From JTS-RE37 sp041743975 (lineage in GTDB: Bacteria > Bacteroidota > Bacteroidia > Flavobacteriales > Flavobacteriaceae): a stretch of 64,000 nucleotides of DNA. Below the pieces are notes generated by a model. It had not been told where the DNA came from. It did no database searches and saw only the letters and a list, made by a program, of their open reading frames with translations. The stretch is taken from NCBI GenBank assembly GCA_041743975.1, contig JBGTLT010000176.1:1-64000 (forward strand), given 5' to 3'. Made by a program: the position numbers and the translations under genes. Of this stretch, positions 27,192-36,472 are shown piece by piece (position 1 is the stretch's first letter; each line of letters begins with the position of its first letter).

Positions 27192-28481
27192 TTAATCATC
27201 TACAGCCGCAAAAACCATCTGCCGGAATTTCCAGCCGGTAGTATCAGTGAATTCTCCCTGTACCTGTTTGAACAACAATCCTATGATCTGCTCCTTAGGA
27301 TCGGCAAAATATTGGGTGTTGAAATATCCGCCCCAGTCAAACGTACCCAGGCTTCCTTCCCCGCCGAGATCCTGCCCCTTCAGATTGACAACCCCGAAGG
27401 CGAGCCCGTAATGCTTCGGACCCCCATCCCAGATTTCCCCTATCTGGTTGCCCATGATACTTTGCACCGTGGTCCGACTCAATAAACGAACGCCGTTCAA
27501 TTCCCCCATATTCAGGTACATCTGTAAAAAGGAGGCGTAGTCCCCTACGGTGCTTGAAAGCCCTGCACCCCCTGAAAAAAACCTCCGGGCGCCTTTGATG
27601 GGATAATCTGTATCGTAGAAGGTTTCCGGATATTTGGCCCACTTCCCATCTTTTTTATGCTGAACGGCCACCAACCTTTCGTGTTTTTCCTCTGGCAGGT
27701 AAAACCATGTATCTTCCATGCCAAGGGGCTCAAAAATACGCGATTGAAGAAATTGATCAAAGGGCATCCCGGAAACCACCTCTATAAAATACCCGAGCAC
27801 ATCCAGGCCTTCGCTATAGGTATATTCTTCACCCGGGGTGTGGTGCAGAGGCAGTTTGGCCAGTTTTTTGACACTCTCTCCAATTGTAATATCTTCTGTG
27901 GTGAAGAGGTCCGTGATGCCGGCCTTGTGGTAGATCTTTTTAAAGCGGTCGTCCCCGTCAATCACCCCATACCCAATTCCGGAGGTATGCGTAAGCAAAT
28001 GCCGGATTGTAATTTCCTTTTCGGATGCACTGGTGGTATAGCTGCTATCCGCTTCATTGAAGCTATCGAGTATCAGTGCATCCTTGAATTCCGGGATATA
28101 CATGGAAACAGGATGGTCTAATTGGAATTTCCCTTCTTCCCATAACATCATGACAGCAGTGGAGGTAATGGCTTTGGTCTGGGAAGCGATCCGGAAAATA
28201 GCATCTTTCTGCATGGATTTTCCTTCCGCATTGTTTGCCATTCCGTAGGCCTTATGCAATACAATTTTGCCGTTCCTTGCAATGAGTGCCACAATGCCCG
28301 GAATATCATCATCGGATACAGCTTGTTGCAGCATATTGTCAATAAGGGCAATCCTCGCAGCAGACATGCCCTCCTCCCCGGCTGAGGTTTCAGTAAGCGG
28401 GGGTGACTTTTGAAGGGAAGGCGTTTGGGAAATTCCTGAAAAAGTGCATACAACAAATACGGCAAGCAATATTGTTTTCAT
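27192..28481 (-). CDS. Exported serine hydrolase, class C beta-lactamase fold
   Basis: The 429-residue protein has a signal peptide (ending SGISQ). The S-x-x-K nucleophile motif is in ASQTKAITSTAVMM (Ser about 99). The Tyr motif is YSE in EYTYSEGLDVLGYFIE, with E in the place of the usual N. HYGLAFGVVN is near the C-terminus in place of the K-T-G box. These features suit esterases or D-aminopeptidases of the family rather than true beta-lactamases. It follows the M28 peptidase gene after 12 nt and is surely in the same operon. Confidence 0.87.
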   Translation of the reverse strand: MKTILLAVFVVCTFSGISQTPSLQKSPPLTETSAGEEGMSAARIALIDNMLQQAVSDDDIPGIVALIARNGKIVLHKAYGMANNAEGKSMQKDAIFRIASQTKAITSTAVMMLWEEGKFQLDHPVSMYIPEFKDALILDSFNEADSSYTTSASEKEITIRHLLTHTSGIGYGVIDGDDRFKKIYHKAGITDLFTTEDITIGESVKKLAKLPLHHTPGEEYTYSEGLDVLGYFIEVVSGMPFDQFLQSRIFEPLGMEDTWFYLPEEKHERLVAVQHKKDGKWAKYPETFYDTDYPIKGARRFFSGGAGLSSTVGDYASFLQMYLNMGELNGVRLLSRTTVQSIMGNQIGEIWDGGPKHYGLAFGVVNLKGQDLGGEGSLGTFDWGGYFNTQYFADPKEQIIGLLFKQVQGEFTDTTGWKFRQMVFAAVDD

Positions 28482-28493
28482 CTGAATTAGGAT

Positions 28494-30050
28494 TTAATTA
28501 GTACCACCATTGCGTTCCGGTGACCGGGGCTCCGGCCAGACCTGTTGTTCCCCGGTTCTGGAATCCATTGGCAAAACCGCCTTTTCCCGCGATGTTTTTT
28601 CTGCATCTTCACTGGCCATGTAGGCCAGGATCGCGGTCAGGATCGCATTGTTCCTGACATCATCAAAAACGATCTTATCATAGGTATCCAGGTTGGTATG
28701 CCAGGTGTAATTCCAGTAGCTCCAACTAAGGGAACTTAACGAAAAGGCAGGCACCCCTACGGCAAGAAAAGAGGCATAATCAGATCCTCCACTCCCCGGT
28801 GTCCCCGGAAAAGTGGTTTCAATATGTTGGGTAATATCCTCCGGAACCATCTGCAGCCAGCTGCCCAGATAGTCGTAGGAATTCAGGAAACCCTGCCCTG
28901 ATATCTGAATAACCCTTCCGGTCCCGTTATCCTGGTTAAAAAGGGCCTGCAGGCCTTCTACAACTTCGGGATGGTCCTGCACAAAGGCGCTGGAACCATT
29001 CAAACCCTGTTCTTCACTGCCCCAGTGGCCGATCAGGATGGTGCGTTTAGGGTTGGGGTATACCTTCTTAAGGATACGGGCCGCCTCAAGCATGGTAAGG
29101 GTCCCGGTACCATTATCCGTGGCGCCGGTACCGCCATCCCAGGAATCGAAATGGGCGGACAGGACGATATACTCATCGGGAAGTTCAGTTCCGGGAATGG
29201 TTGCAATGGTATTGAAGGTAGGTACCGTTCCCAGGTCTTTGGAGGAGGCGACCACCCTGATCTTTGGGTCCTTCCCGTTTTCCACCAGACGGTAGACCAT
29301 CCCATAATCTTCAAGGGACAGGTCTATAACCGGGATTTTTTTGGTGTTGGCACCAAAAATTTTATTGGCGCCGAACCCATCGGACCAGCGTGATTGCACA
29401 ATCCCGACTGCGCCTGCATTTTCGAGTGCCTCGTTTAAATTCCTGCTGCTATATCCAATGTTGCGGATCCGCTGATCCCATTCGGCTGTTTGTTCCTCCC
29501 GTAGCTTCTTCATTTTTTCAAAGGAATCGGGGGTCGCAAATTCTTCCCAGTTATCATCAGGCCTGCCCGTAGGCTGGTTCATGGATACCAGTACAAATTC
29601 ACCCTTAACGGAAGGCAGCCATTTTACAAAGGCAAGGGAGTCGGGCAACATGGGAATGATGACCAGTCCGGCAGTAATCCCGTCTTTGGGTGTAGCCGGA
29701 CTCCAGGCTAGTTGTGTTCCCCGCAGGCTTACCAGTCGGGGGGAAAGTAAATCGATGTGGGTGATGCCGCGTTCCCAGCCCCGCCATTTACCCCACTCTT
29801 CATTTTTGGCCTCAATGCCCCATTTTTTATAGTTGGCAACAGCCCAGTCATTGGCCTGTTTCATTTGGGGGGTCCCCACCAGCCGGGGGCCGATAACATC
29901 CATCAGTTCAAAGGCGAGTTGTTCCAAATGTGAATTCTCAGTAGCCTCTTTTACGATATCAGCTACCATTACCTGGGGGTCCTGGGCAGTTAGGGTCAGG
30001 CTTCCCAGAAAAAGCAACGCTATGAGGAATTTACAACCTTGTTTGATCAT
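28494..30050 (-). CDS. Exported M28 family metallopeptidase
   Basis: This has 518 residues from the ATG at 30050 (frame open from 30080), which puts the signal peptide first (ending LTLTAQ). It resembles plasma glutamate carboxypeptidase-type M28 enzymes: an inserted PA domain around residues 120-250, then metal-site segments LSAHFDSWDGGTGATDNGTG, GSEEQGLNGS and HTNLDTYDKI with the ligands His, Asp, Glu and His. It should cut dipeptides or N-terminal residues in the periplasm or outside the cell. Operon with the downstream serine hydrolase. Confidence 0.9.
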   Translation of the reverse strand: MIKQGCKFLIALLFLGSLTLTAQDPQVMVADIVKEATENSHLEQLAFELMDVIGPRLVGTPQMKQANDWAVANYKKWGIEAKNEEWGKWRGWERGITHIDLLSPRLVSLRGTQLAWSPATPKDGITAGLVIIPMLPDSLAFVKWLPSVKGEFVLVSMNQPTGRPDDNWEEFATPDSFEKMKKLREEQTAEWDQRIRNIGYSSRNLNEALENAGAVGIVQSRWSDGFGANKIFGANTKKIPVIDLSLEDYGMVYRLVENGKDPKIRVVASSKDLGTVPTFNTIATIPGTELPDEYIVLSAHFDSWDGGTGATDNGTGTLTMLEAARILKKVYPNPKRTILIGHWGSEEQGLNGSSAFVQDHPEVVEGLQALFNQDNGTGRVIQISGQGFLNSYDYLGSWLQMVPEDITQHIETTFPGTPGSGGSDYASFLAVGVPAFSLSSLSWSYWNYTWHTNLDTYDKIVFDDVRNNAILTAILAYMASEDAEKTSREKAVLPMDSRTGEQQVWPEPRSPERNGGTN

Positions 30051-30209
30051 TTTGTATTTGATTTGATTTGTACTGTGCAATATAGAAATTTAAAGGAGAA
30101 ATTGGGTTGTTGAAAACGATATGCCGGCCGGGAATGTCAGAAGAATTGCCGGATACATTTAATTCGGGCAACAACATCGGCATTCCTTCCATTTTTGCTA
30201 TTTTACCAG

Positions 30210-30575
30210 ATGGCTGATATCGCTGCATCCGGCTCCCGGAAATTCGGCACTTTTTCAGGTGTATCTGTTCCCAGTGTACTCACTATATTGGGTTTGATCA
30301 TATACCTCCGTTTTGGCCGGATTGTCGGGAATGTGGGTTTGGGATAGACCCTTGCCATCGCGGTCCTTTCCGATTCAATCACTTTCACAACGGGCCTGAG
30401 TGCATCTGCCATGGCGATCAATATCAATGTGTGTGTTTTGGGGAATATTTTCTAAACCCCGGGCGCCCTGGTAGGGAAACCGGGGGCCATAGAAATCCCA
30501 TTGAATTTCTGCCGGACTTTGAGTGTTACCATTTCCTGCTTTAGAATCTATGCTTATTTTCCGGCCAAAACATAA
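30210..30575 (+). pseudogene. Relic of an SLC12-type cation-chloride/amino-acid transporter
   Basis: One frame from an ATG at 30210 reads KFGTFSGVSVPSVLTILGLI, then IYLRFGRIVGNVGLG, a TAG at 30345-30347, then SDSITFTTGLSASAMAININ, a TAA at 30453-30455, and then GAIEIPLNFCRTLSVTI up to a TAA at 30573-30575. This follows, in order and in the same frame, the first helices of SLC12/APC transporters (G-x-F-x-G-V-x-x-P-x-x-L-T-I-L-G, then S-I-x-x-x-T-G-L-S, then G-A-I-G-I-P-L-x-x-x-x-x-L-S-V). The GGGAYY segment between the second and third parts is missing, and the remaining nine or so helices are absent. It is a dead N-terminal remnant. Confidence 0.8.
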
Positions 30576-30793
30576 GTGAGTATTGCCGGGACATTCAAAA
30601 TCAACATTTCTTTCTTAGTTAAAAGACGTATAGTGGTTAATAAAGGAATTTAAATGTAAACGACAACAAACGTTTACAAACGAAAATAATTAATTCCTAA
30701 CCGAGTAACCCTGCCCGTGGTGCTTAGGTTTGTGGTGTCGGATGGCAGAATGCTTTCGATAGTATCAATTGTTTAACCTTAATATCAGTTAAA

Positions 30794-31126
30794 ATGAATG
30801 CACTTAGAAACAAAGTACAGTTGATTGGACACCTGGGGCAAGACCCGGAGATTGTGAACCTGGAAAGCGGAAGCAAGCTGGCGAAATTTTCCATTGCCAC
30901 CAATGAAAGCTACCGCAATGCCAAAGGTGAAAAAGTGGAAGATACACAGTGGCACAATGTGGTTGCCTGGGGCAAGACCGCTGAGATCGTGGAAAGCTAT
31001 CTTACCAAAGGCAAGGAAGTGGCTGTGGAAGGGAAACTCATCCACCGATCCTATGAAACGAAAGAAGGGGAAAAACGCTACGTCACCGAAGTCAAATGCA
31101 ATGAACTGCTAATGCTTGGGAAATAG
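30794..31126 (+). CDS. ssb: Single-stranded DNA-binding protein, short form
   Basis: A 110-residue OB-fold protein that starts MNALRNKVQLIGHLGQDPEI and shows the SSB core (KLAKFSIATNESY, TQWHNVVAWGKTAEIVESYL, KGKEVAVEGKLIHRSY). It stops at the end of the OB domain (CNELLMLGK). The flexible linker and the acidic D-D-x-x-F tip used for partner recruitment are absent, so this is a short paralogue of the type common in Bacteroidota rather than the main SSB. It is monocistronic, with a strong terminator at 31158-31185. Confidence 0.9.
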   Translation: MNALRNKVQLIGHLGQDPEIVNLESGSKLAKFSIATNESYRNAKGEKVEDTQWHNVVAWGKTAEIVESYLTKGKEVAVEGKLIHRSYETKEGEKRYVTEVKCNELLMLGK

Positions 31127-31157
31127 GAGCAATTATGCGCTTATTTCAGTAATGAAC

Positions 31158-31185
31158 AAAAGCCTTCGGTATGAAGGCTTTTTTT
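31158..31185 (+). terminator. Rho-independent terminator after ssb
   Basis: A 10-bp stem (aaaagccttc / gaaggctttt) with a ggtat loop runs directly into a T tract, 31 nt after the ssb stop. It is a textbook intrinsic terminator for the plus-strand ssb transcript. Confidence 0.85.
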
Positions 31186-31942
31186 GTGGGATGCCACAAA
31201 AAGGCACATTGATAGTTGATATGTCTGGTACCCATCCTTTGGTAGACGGTATGCCGGCATCCATGTTGAATAGCCGGCCAGGAGCCACAGCTCATAATGC
31301 CACCCGAATCTTCAGCATCCAATAAAGTTTACCATCGTGTTATTATTTATGAATAATCCCTGGCATAATATGGATGATAACGGCAGTACCTGCCTGGACA
31401 TAAGACACCCAAAGCAAAGGAAATTACCGCAAGATTCGGAGACACCCAGCAGGGCCGTTATGGAGTGGCGCATTCCAATTTGTTCACCCTGACATTTGGG
31501 ATGCAGAACGATTTTTCCGCTGGAAATAAACGCTGGCAAATACAACTCGAAGGCGTAACTGCCCAGGAATGCGGTTTCTAATAACATAAATCCGGGATTT
31601 AATAATTAGGGCAGGAAATAAGGCAACAGGTTTCCCGAGGTATCGCTATTGAACTACAAATAAGGGCGGTAGGATACCAAATGCCGGGCTACTATTCGTA
31701 ACTTTACGTCATGTCGAGGAAGTTAGTAATTGGACTGGTTTTATTTGTAATAGTGGCATTATTCCCTAATTTTAGGATAAGAATTTCCCCCTCGATCCCC
31801 CATTTATTTTTATTACACAATAGGATTATCCGTGTTATGGCCTGAAATTGTGCCGAGCGCCCTGCTTATTGCTCGATTAGCAATCGGGACAGCAGTCGAA
31901 TGACAGCCATTAAGGCATTAGCAGCAATTAAAAAAAGAAAAA
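31186..31942. other. Gene-poor stretch with two possible gene fragments
   Basis: No intact gene is supported. A plus-strand open stretch at 31381-31581 reads like the C-terminus of a protein (KEITARFGDTQQGRYGVAHS, then LFTLTFGMQND) but has no start and no recognised family. A second plus-strand frame at 31711-31845 starts MSRKLVIGLVLFVIVALFP, like a signal anchor, and stops after 44 residues. Both may be remains of lost genes. Confidence 0.35.
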
Positions 31943-32392
31943 ATGAAATGGTTAAAATTTATGGGTGGATTCCTGATAGGGGTATTGCTTTGCTGTCCGC
32001 TTATGCTACAGGCACAGCAGGCAGTTTCTGAAGGAGAAGAATCCAGGTTCTTTGAAGAACTGGCCCGGGGAGATGCTTTGCAGGAGCAATACCTTCGATG
32101 GACAGATGAAGAGGACCAGCAGGATTACTGGAACGATCAGAAGAGTTTTGAAGTCGATTTAAAGAAATATAAATATAAAACGTACCTCAGCTACCTGAAG
32201 GGTAAATGCGAGGCCTATTCCTCCCATCAATCCGAATGTTCTGTACGCTGCGGCCACGGGAGTTATTATTACCTCCAGGCGGCATTTTACGGACAGTTCA
32301 ACACAGATGATCTTACCCAGCAGCTCTCTTCTGTTGACGATAAAACCAATACCGTCAAGCTTGGTCTGGTTAAAAATGAGGATCCGCACTAA
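31943..32392 (+). CDS. Secreted hypothetical protein with conserved-looking cysteines
   Basis: A 149-residue protein with a signal peptide (hydrophobic residues 8-22, ending MLQAQ). The mature part is acidic and helical at first (EEDQQDYWNDQKSFEVDLKK) and carries a cluster of Cys in KCEAYSSHQSECSVRCGHGS, which could form disulfides in the periplasm. A Tyr-rich stretch follows. I do not recognise a family. It is alone and convergent with metG. Confidence 0.65.
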   Translation: MKWLKFMGGFLIGVLLCCPLMLQAQQAVSEGEESRFFEELARGDALQEQYLRWTDEEDQQDYWNDQKSFEVDLKKYKYKTYLSYLKGKCEAYSSHQSECSVRCGHGSYYYLQAAFYGQFNTDDLTQQLSSVDDKTNTVKLGLVKNEDPH

Positions 32393-32526
32393 AAGGTGTA
32401 GCTGTATTGTAGTATAGTCATCCAGTTAGACTGGAGCCTGGTTGTTTTTGAGCTTCAGGAATTCTCCTTCATAATGCTTTAAAGCCAGCACCTGTTACAT
32501 TGGTTTTAACATGAAATTGCGCGATT

Positions 32527-34617
32527 TCAGCTAATTGGCGTACCATTGCCCACACCATCTCCATCAGGATTCAGGAATGCCAGTTTCCCATTCTCATCCT
32601 CCGTCATCAGGATCATCCCCTCGCTGCTTACCCCACGAAGCTCCCTGGGAGCAAGGTTCAGCAGAACCGTGACTTTCCTTCCTACTATTTCTTCAGGCGT
32701 AAAACTTTCCGCTATTCCGGAGACTATGGTACGCGTATCGAGGCCGGTATCAATTTTCAGCACCAGCAATTTATTTGCCTTCGGCATTTTTTCTGCCTCC
32801 ACAATGGTCCCTACACGCATATCCAGTTTGGCAAAGTCATCAAAACTGATGGTTTCCTTCTGTGGCATGATTTTCTTATTATCTGATTCATTACTTTTTT
32901 TGGTAGCCTCCAGTTTCTGTAATTGGGCTTCAATTTCGCTATCCTCTATCTTTCGGAACAGCAACTCGGCCTCCCCGATCTTATGGCCTGCAGGAAGAAG
33001 GTTTTCAGGCTTCCGAATGCTTTCCCATGTTAAGCCATCACTTGTTTCCAGACCCAGGATCTTCTTTAATTTGGCTGAAGTAAAAGGTAAGAACGGCTCA
33101 CTGGTAACAGCCAGTCCGGCCGCGATCTGCAGGGCAACAAAAAGGATGGTTTGTACCCTTTTTTCGTCTACTTTCACCACTTTCCAGGGTTCGGCATCGG
33201 CAAGGTATTTATTCCCCAACCTTGCCAGGTTCATTACTTCCTGCCCGGCTTCCCGGAATCGGTACCGTTCAATGGAATCCGCAATAAGGTCCGGGAATTT
33301 ACCCATAGCTTCCAGCGTTTCCAGATCCACCGGGGAAAAATCCAGGGGTTTGGGGACATTACCGTCAAAATACTTGTTCGTCAGCACGACCACCCGGTTG
33401 ATAAAATTCCCGAAGATGGCCACCAGTTCATTGTTGTTCCTGGCCTGAAAGTCCTTCCAGGTAAAATCATTGTCCTTCGTCTCGGGGGCATTGGCCGTAA
33501 GGGTATAACGCAAAACATCCTGCATATCAGGGAATTCCAGCAGGTATTCATGCAACCAAACCGCCCAATTCTTCGAAGTTGACAATTTATTGCCTTCCAG
33601 GTTGAGGAACTCATTCGCAGGAACATTGGTAGGGAGGATATACTCACCATGTGCCTTTAACATACACGGGAATATGATGCAATGGAATACGATATTGTCC
33701 TTGCCAATAAAATGCAGCAATTTGGTATCCTTGTCCTTCCAATAGGGTTCCCAGTCTTTTCCCTCCCTTGCTGCCCATTCCCGTGTGGAGGAAATATACC
33801 CAATAGGCGCATCGAACCATACGTACAACACCTTCCCTTCACCGCCTTTTACGGGCACGGGGATACCCCAATCCAGGTCACGGGTCACGGCCCGTGGTTT
33901 TAACCCATCGTCGATCCAGGATTTGCATTGACCGTATACATTGGGTTTCCAGTCGTTTTTGTGCCCAACAAGGATCCACTCCTTCAGAAAATCCTCATAA
34001 AGATCCAGGGGCAAAAACCAATGTTTGGTTTCCTTGAGGGTTGGAATCGCGCCGGTGAGCGCCGACTTTGGGTTGATCAGATCCGTAGCATTCAGGGAGG
34101 AACCACAATTCTCGCATTGGTCACCGTAGGCCTCCTCATTGCCACATTTGGGGCAGGTTCCGGTCACAAAACGGTCTGCAAGGAACTGGTTGGCCTTCTC
34201 GTCATAGAGCTGGGCAGTGGTTTCCTCCAGGAAATCTCCCTGTTGATACAATTTTTTGAAAAAATCGGATGCTGTCTCGTGGTGGATCTGAGCGGAGGTC
34301 CTGGAATAATTGTCGAAGGATATGCCGAAATCCGCAAAAGATTGCCGGATAATAGCATGGTACTTATCTATGAGTTGGCCGGGGGAAATTCCTTCTTTTT
34401 GCGCCTTCATGGGGATTGCCACACCATGTTCATCGCTGCCACTTATAAAGGCAACATCGTTCCCGGTAAGCCGTAAGTACCTTACATAGATGTCTGCAGG
34501 GACGTATACCCCGGCCAGATGTCCTATATGTATAGGGCCATTGGTATAGGGAAGTGCGGCCGTGACGGTATACCTGCCCGGCTTGACCCGGGTCTTTTTG
34601 TGCGGATTTTGCGACAT
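32527..34617 (-). CDS. metG: Methionyl-tRNA synthetase
   Basis: A 696-residue protein from the ATG at 34617. It is a class I synthetase charging tRNA-Met: the HIGH motif is HIGH at residues 30-33, the KMSKS signature appears as KLSTS in LEGNKLSTSKNW, and the zinc knuckle has paired CxxC units (CPKCGNEEAYGDQCENC). The anticodon-binding helical domain follows, and the C-terminus carries a tRNA-binding EMAP/Trbp domain (FDDFAKLDMRVGTIVEAEKM) typical of the dimeric long form. A -7-like box TATTTTTG on the minus strand (34637-34644) lies about 20 nt upstream of the start. Confidence 0.96.
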   Translation of the reverse strand: MSQNPHKKTRVKPGRYTVTAALPYTNGPIHIGHLAGVYVPADIYVRYLRLTGNDVAFISGSDEHGVAIPMKAQKEGISPGQLIDKYHAIIRQSFADFGISFDNYSRTSAQIHHETASDFFKKLYQQGDFLEETTAQLYDEKANQFLADRFVTGTCPKCGNEEAYGDQCENCGSSLNATDLINPKSALTGAIPTLKETKHWFLPLDLYEDFLKEWILVGHKNDWKPNVYGQCKSWIDDGLKPRAVTRDLDWGIPVPVKGGEGKVLYVWFDAPIGYISSTREWAAREGKDWEPYWKDKDTKLLHFIGKDNIVFHCIIFPCMLKAHGEYILPTNVPANEFLNLEGNKLSTSKNWAVWLHEYLLEFPDMQDVLRYTLTANAPETKDNDFTWKDFQARNNNELVAIFGNFINRVVVLTNKYFDGNVPKPLDFSPVDLETLEAMGKFPDLIADSIERYRFREAGQEVMNLARLGNKYLADAEPWKVVKVDEKRVQTILFVALQIAAGLAVTSEPFLPFTSAKLKKILGLETSDGLTWESIRKPENLLPAGHKIGEAELLFRKIEDSEIEAQLQKLEATKKSNESDNKKIMPQKETISFDDFAKLDMRVGTIVEAEKMPKANKLLVLKIDTGLDTRTIVSGIAESFTPEEIVGRKVTVLLNLAPRELRGVSSEGMILMTEDENGKLAFLNPDGDGVGNGTPIS

Positions 34618-34636
34618 CAAAAGTAAAATTAAGGCA

Positions 34637-34644
34637 CAAAAATA
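34637..34644 (-). promoter_or_regulatory. Candidate -7 promoter box of metG
   Basis: TATTTTTG on the minus strand matches the Bacteroidota -7 consensus TAnnTTTG and ends 19 nt before the metG ATG. No clear TTG element was found at the expected distance, so only the -7 half is supported. Confidence 0.4.
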
Positions 34645-34766
34645 ACCATTTTTTCAGGCCTTGCACTACCATACGCTTAAAAAGGCCGGAACACTTGAAA
34701 ACAGACATCTCCATGATTTCCCCAAGCCGTTTGCAGAGCTATGGAACCACGCCCGAAGTGGCTTTG

Positions 34767-36461
34767 TCAGGCGACCATGACCGATTTGGACATTTTCTTG
34801 TCCGAAACCTGGATCCTGTAGATATATTTTCCGGCTGACAAGGGCATCTGGATCCGCTCCCTGATATTGAGTTCCGCGGAACCTTCGCCCATGATTTCAT
34901 TGTAGACCGTACCGACTTTCTGTCCCAGGATATTGAACAGTTGGATATCCACATGGGCCGTAAATGGCATTTCCAGGTAAATATGTGGTGTTCCTTTCGT
35001 TGGGTAGAAGGGATTATGTAATATGGCTTCCAGCAATTCCGGGGTAGGATTTTCCGCGACCGGGTCTTCGGGTGTCGGTAGTGTTGGCGAGTCACTGTTA
35101 TAAGCGATCTCCGGGAATGTTACCCCACTGCAATTAAAACCAAGGTTGACCGGGGAATAGGGGTGAACCAGCAAATGTTGTTCCACCAGTGGAATCGGTA
35201 CGCAGAGCCATTCTGCAAGGACGGTTGCATACAGGTCCCTGAAATCCATGGTATATTCCAGGTTACCCCGCCCATTTGGGTTTTCCAGGGAAGGGTGCTC
35301 CCCTACAAAGGCACTTCCATTGAGCCCGGAACCAAAGAACAGGGTAGGGGCTGCTTTACCATGATCGGTGCCATAGGAGCCATTCTCAAAGATCCGTCTT
35401 CCAAATTCGGAAAAGGTCATACTCAGGACTTTTTCATCCTGCTGGGTAAAGGCAACATCCTCATAGAAATTATTGATGGCAATGGAAAGGTTAGACATCA
35501 GTTGCTCATGGGCCAGGGGTTGATTACCATGGGTATCAAAACCTCCCATGGAAATCATATATACCTTGGTTCCCAGGTTGCCTTTTATGAGTCGCGCCAG
35601 CAGGGCCATTTGCCTCGCAAAATAATTATCCTGGTATTGTACCTGGTTCTGGCCCCTTTCATAGGCTTCATGGATCAGCCCGGAATATTCATAGGTTGTA
35701 TTAGCCACGCCACGGAGGAATTTTAACTGGTCACCGTACATGCAATTATTGAACAGGCTGTCATTCAGGCTGTACCGGACGCCTGTTTCGGCTATCTCTT
35801 CCAGCTGGTCAATATTGGATGTTACAAAGGCATAATTGGTTTCTTCTCCCTGGAACACCAGGCTCCCAAAGTTTCCGATCTGTATGGCGGCAGGGGAAGC
35901 AGGTGGATTCACAAGGTAGTCAGGGTAAATATCTTCAAAGTACCTGCCCATCCAGCCGGTATTCAGTCCCCGGAAACCGGTTGTTGCCAGATCGGTGTTT
36001 GCAAAGATATCGGAACCTGTAAAGTGGGAAAGGCTTTGGTTTTCATAGCCTACGCCATGTACAGCTTTAAACTGCCCGTTCCCCCACATGGGTTCCAGCG
36101 CTTTCATATAGGAAGGGACCCCAAACACATCGGTCAGTTTCAGGATCTTGCTTTCAGGGATGTAAATGTTAGGCCTGGCATTGGCATAGGTATCATACTG
36201 ACTTATGGGAATGACCGTACTTAAACCATCATTGCCCCCGGAAAGCCTGATGAGTATCAGGATGGAATCTGATTCGGCATTGGCGATCGCTGCCGTCAGC
36301 GGGGAGGGTGCAGATGCGGTTAACATGTTGCTCCCCAGCATCATGGATCCGGAGCCCGCGATGCCGAGTGCCTGTAAAAAGGAACGCCTGCTCCATACTT
36401 TATGTTCCTCATCATGACCCATAGGTCGCTTATTATGTAGTGGGATATGGTTGTTGCACAT
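34767..36461 (-). CDS. DUF1501 protein with Tat motif and T9SS sorting domain
   Basis: A 564-residue protein from the ATG at 36461, 11 nt after the DUF1800 stop; the longer frame would run back into that gene. A twin-arginine signal is clear (SRRSFLQALGIAGSGSMMLG, Arg 25 and 26). The DUF1501 core, related to sulfatase/alkaline-phosphatase folds, follows (ILILIRLSGGNDGLSTVIPI, SMGGFDTHGNQ, FSEFGRRIFENGSYGTDHG). The last 80 residues form a type IX secretion type A sorting domain (VDIQLFNILGQKVGTVYNE, SAGKYIYRIQVSDKKMSKSV). It should reach the cell surface. DUF1501 and DUF1800 genes are often paired; their joint role is unknown. Confidence 0.88.
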   Translation of the reverse strand: MCNNHIPLHNKRPMGHDEEHKVWSRRSFLQALGIAGSGSMMLGSNMLTASAPSPLTAAIANAESDSILILIRLSGGNDGLSTVIPISQYDTYANARPNIYIPESKILKLTDVFGVPSYMKALEPMWGNGQFKAVHGVGYENQSLSHFTGSDIFANTDLATTGFRGLNTGWMGRYFEDIYPDYLVNPPASPAAIQIGNFGSLVFQGEETNYAFVTSNIDQLEEIAETGVRYSLNDSLFNNCMYGDQLKFLRGVANTTYEYSGLIHEAYERGQNQVQYQDNYFARQMALLARLIKGNLGTKVYMISMGGFDTHGNQPLAHEQLMSNLSIAINNFYEDVAFTQQDEKVLSMTFSEFGRRIFENGSYGTDHGKAAPTLFFGSGLNGSAFVGEHPSLENPNGRGNLEYTMDFRDLYATVLAEWLCVPIPLVEQHLLVHPYSPVNLGFNCSGVTFPEIAYNSDSPTLPTPEDPVAENPTPELLEAILHNPFYPTKGTPHIYLEMPFTAHVDIQLFNILGQKVGTVYNEIMGEGSAELNIRERIQMPLSAGKYIYRIQVSDKKMSKSVMVA

Positions 36462-36472
36462 AGGTGTAGGTA

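Noticed and set aside
30203..30427. Minus-strand 74-codon frame
   Set aside because: It is the antisense of the transporter relic; the plus strand carries the recognisable protein similarity.
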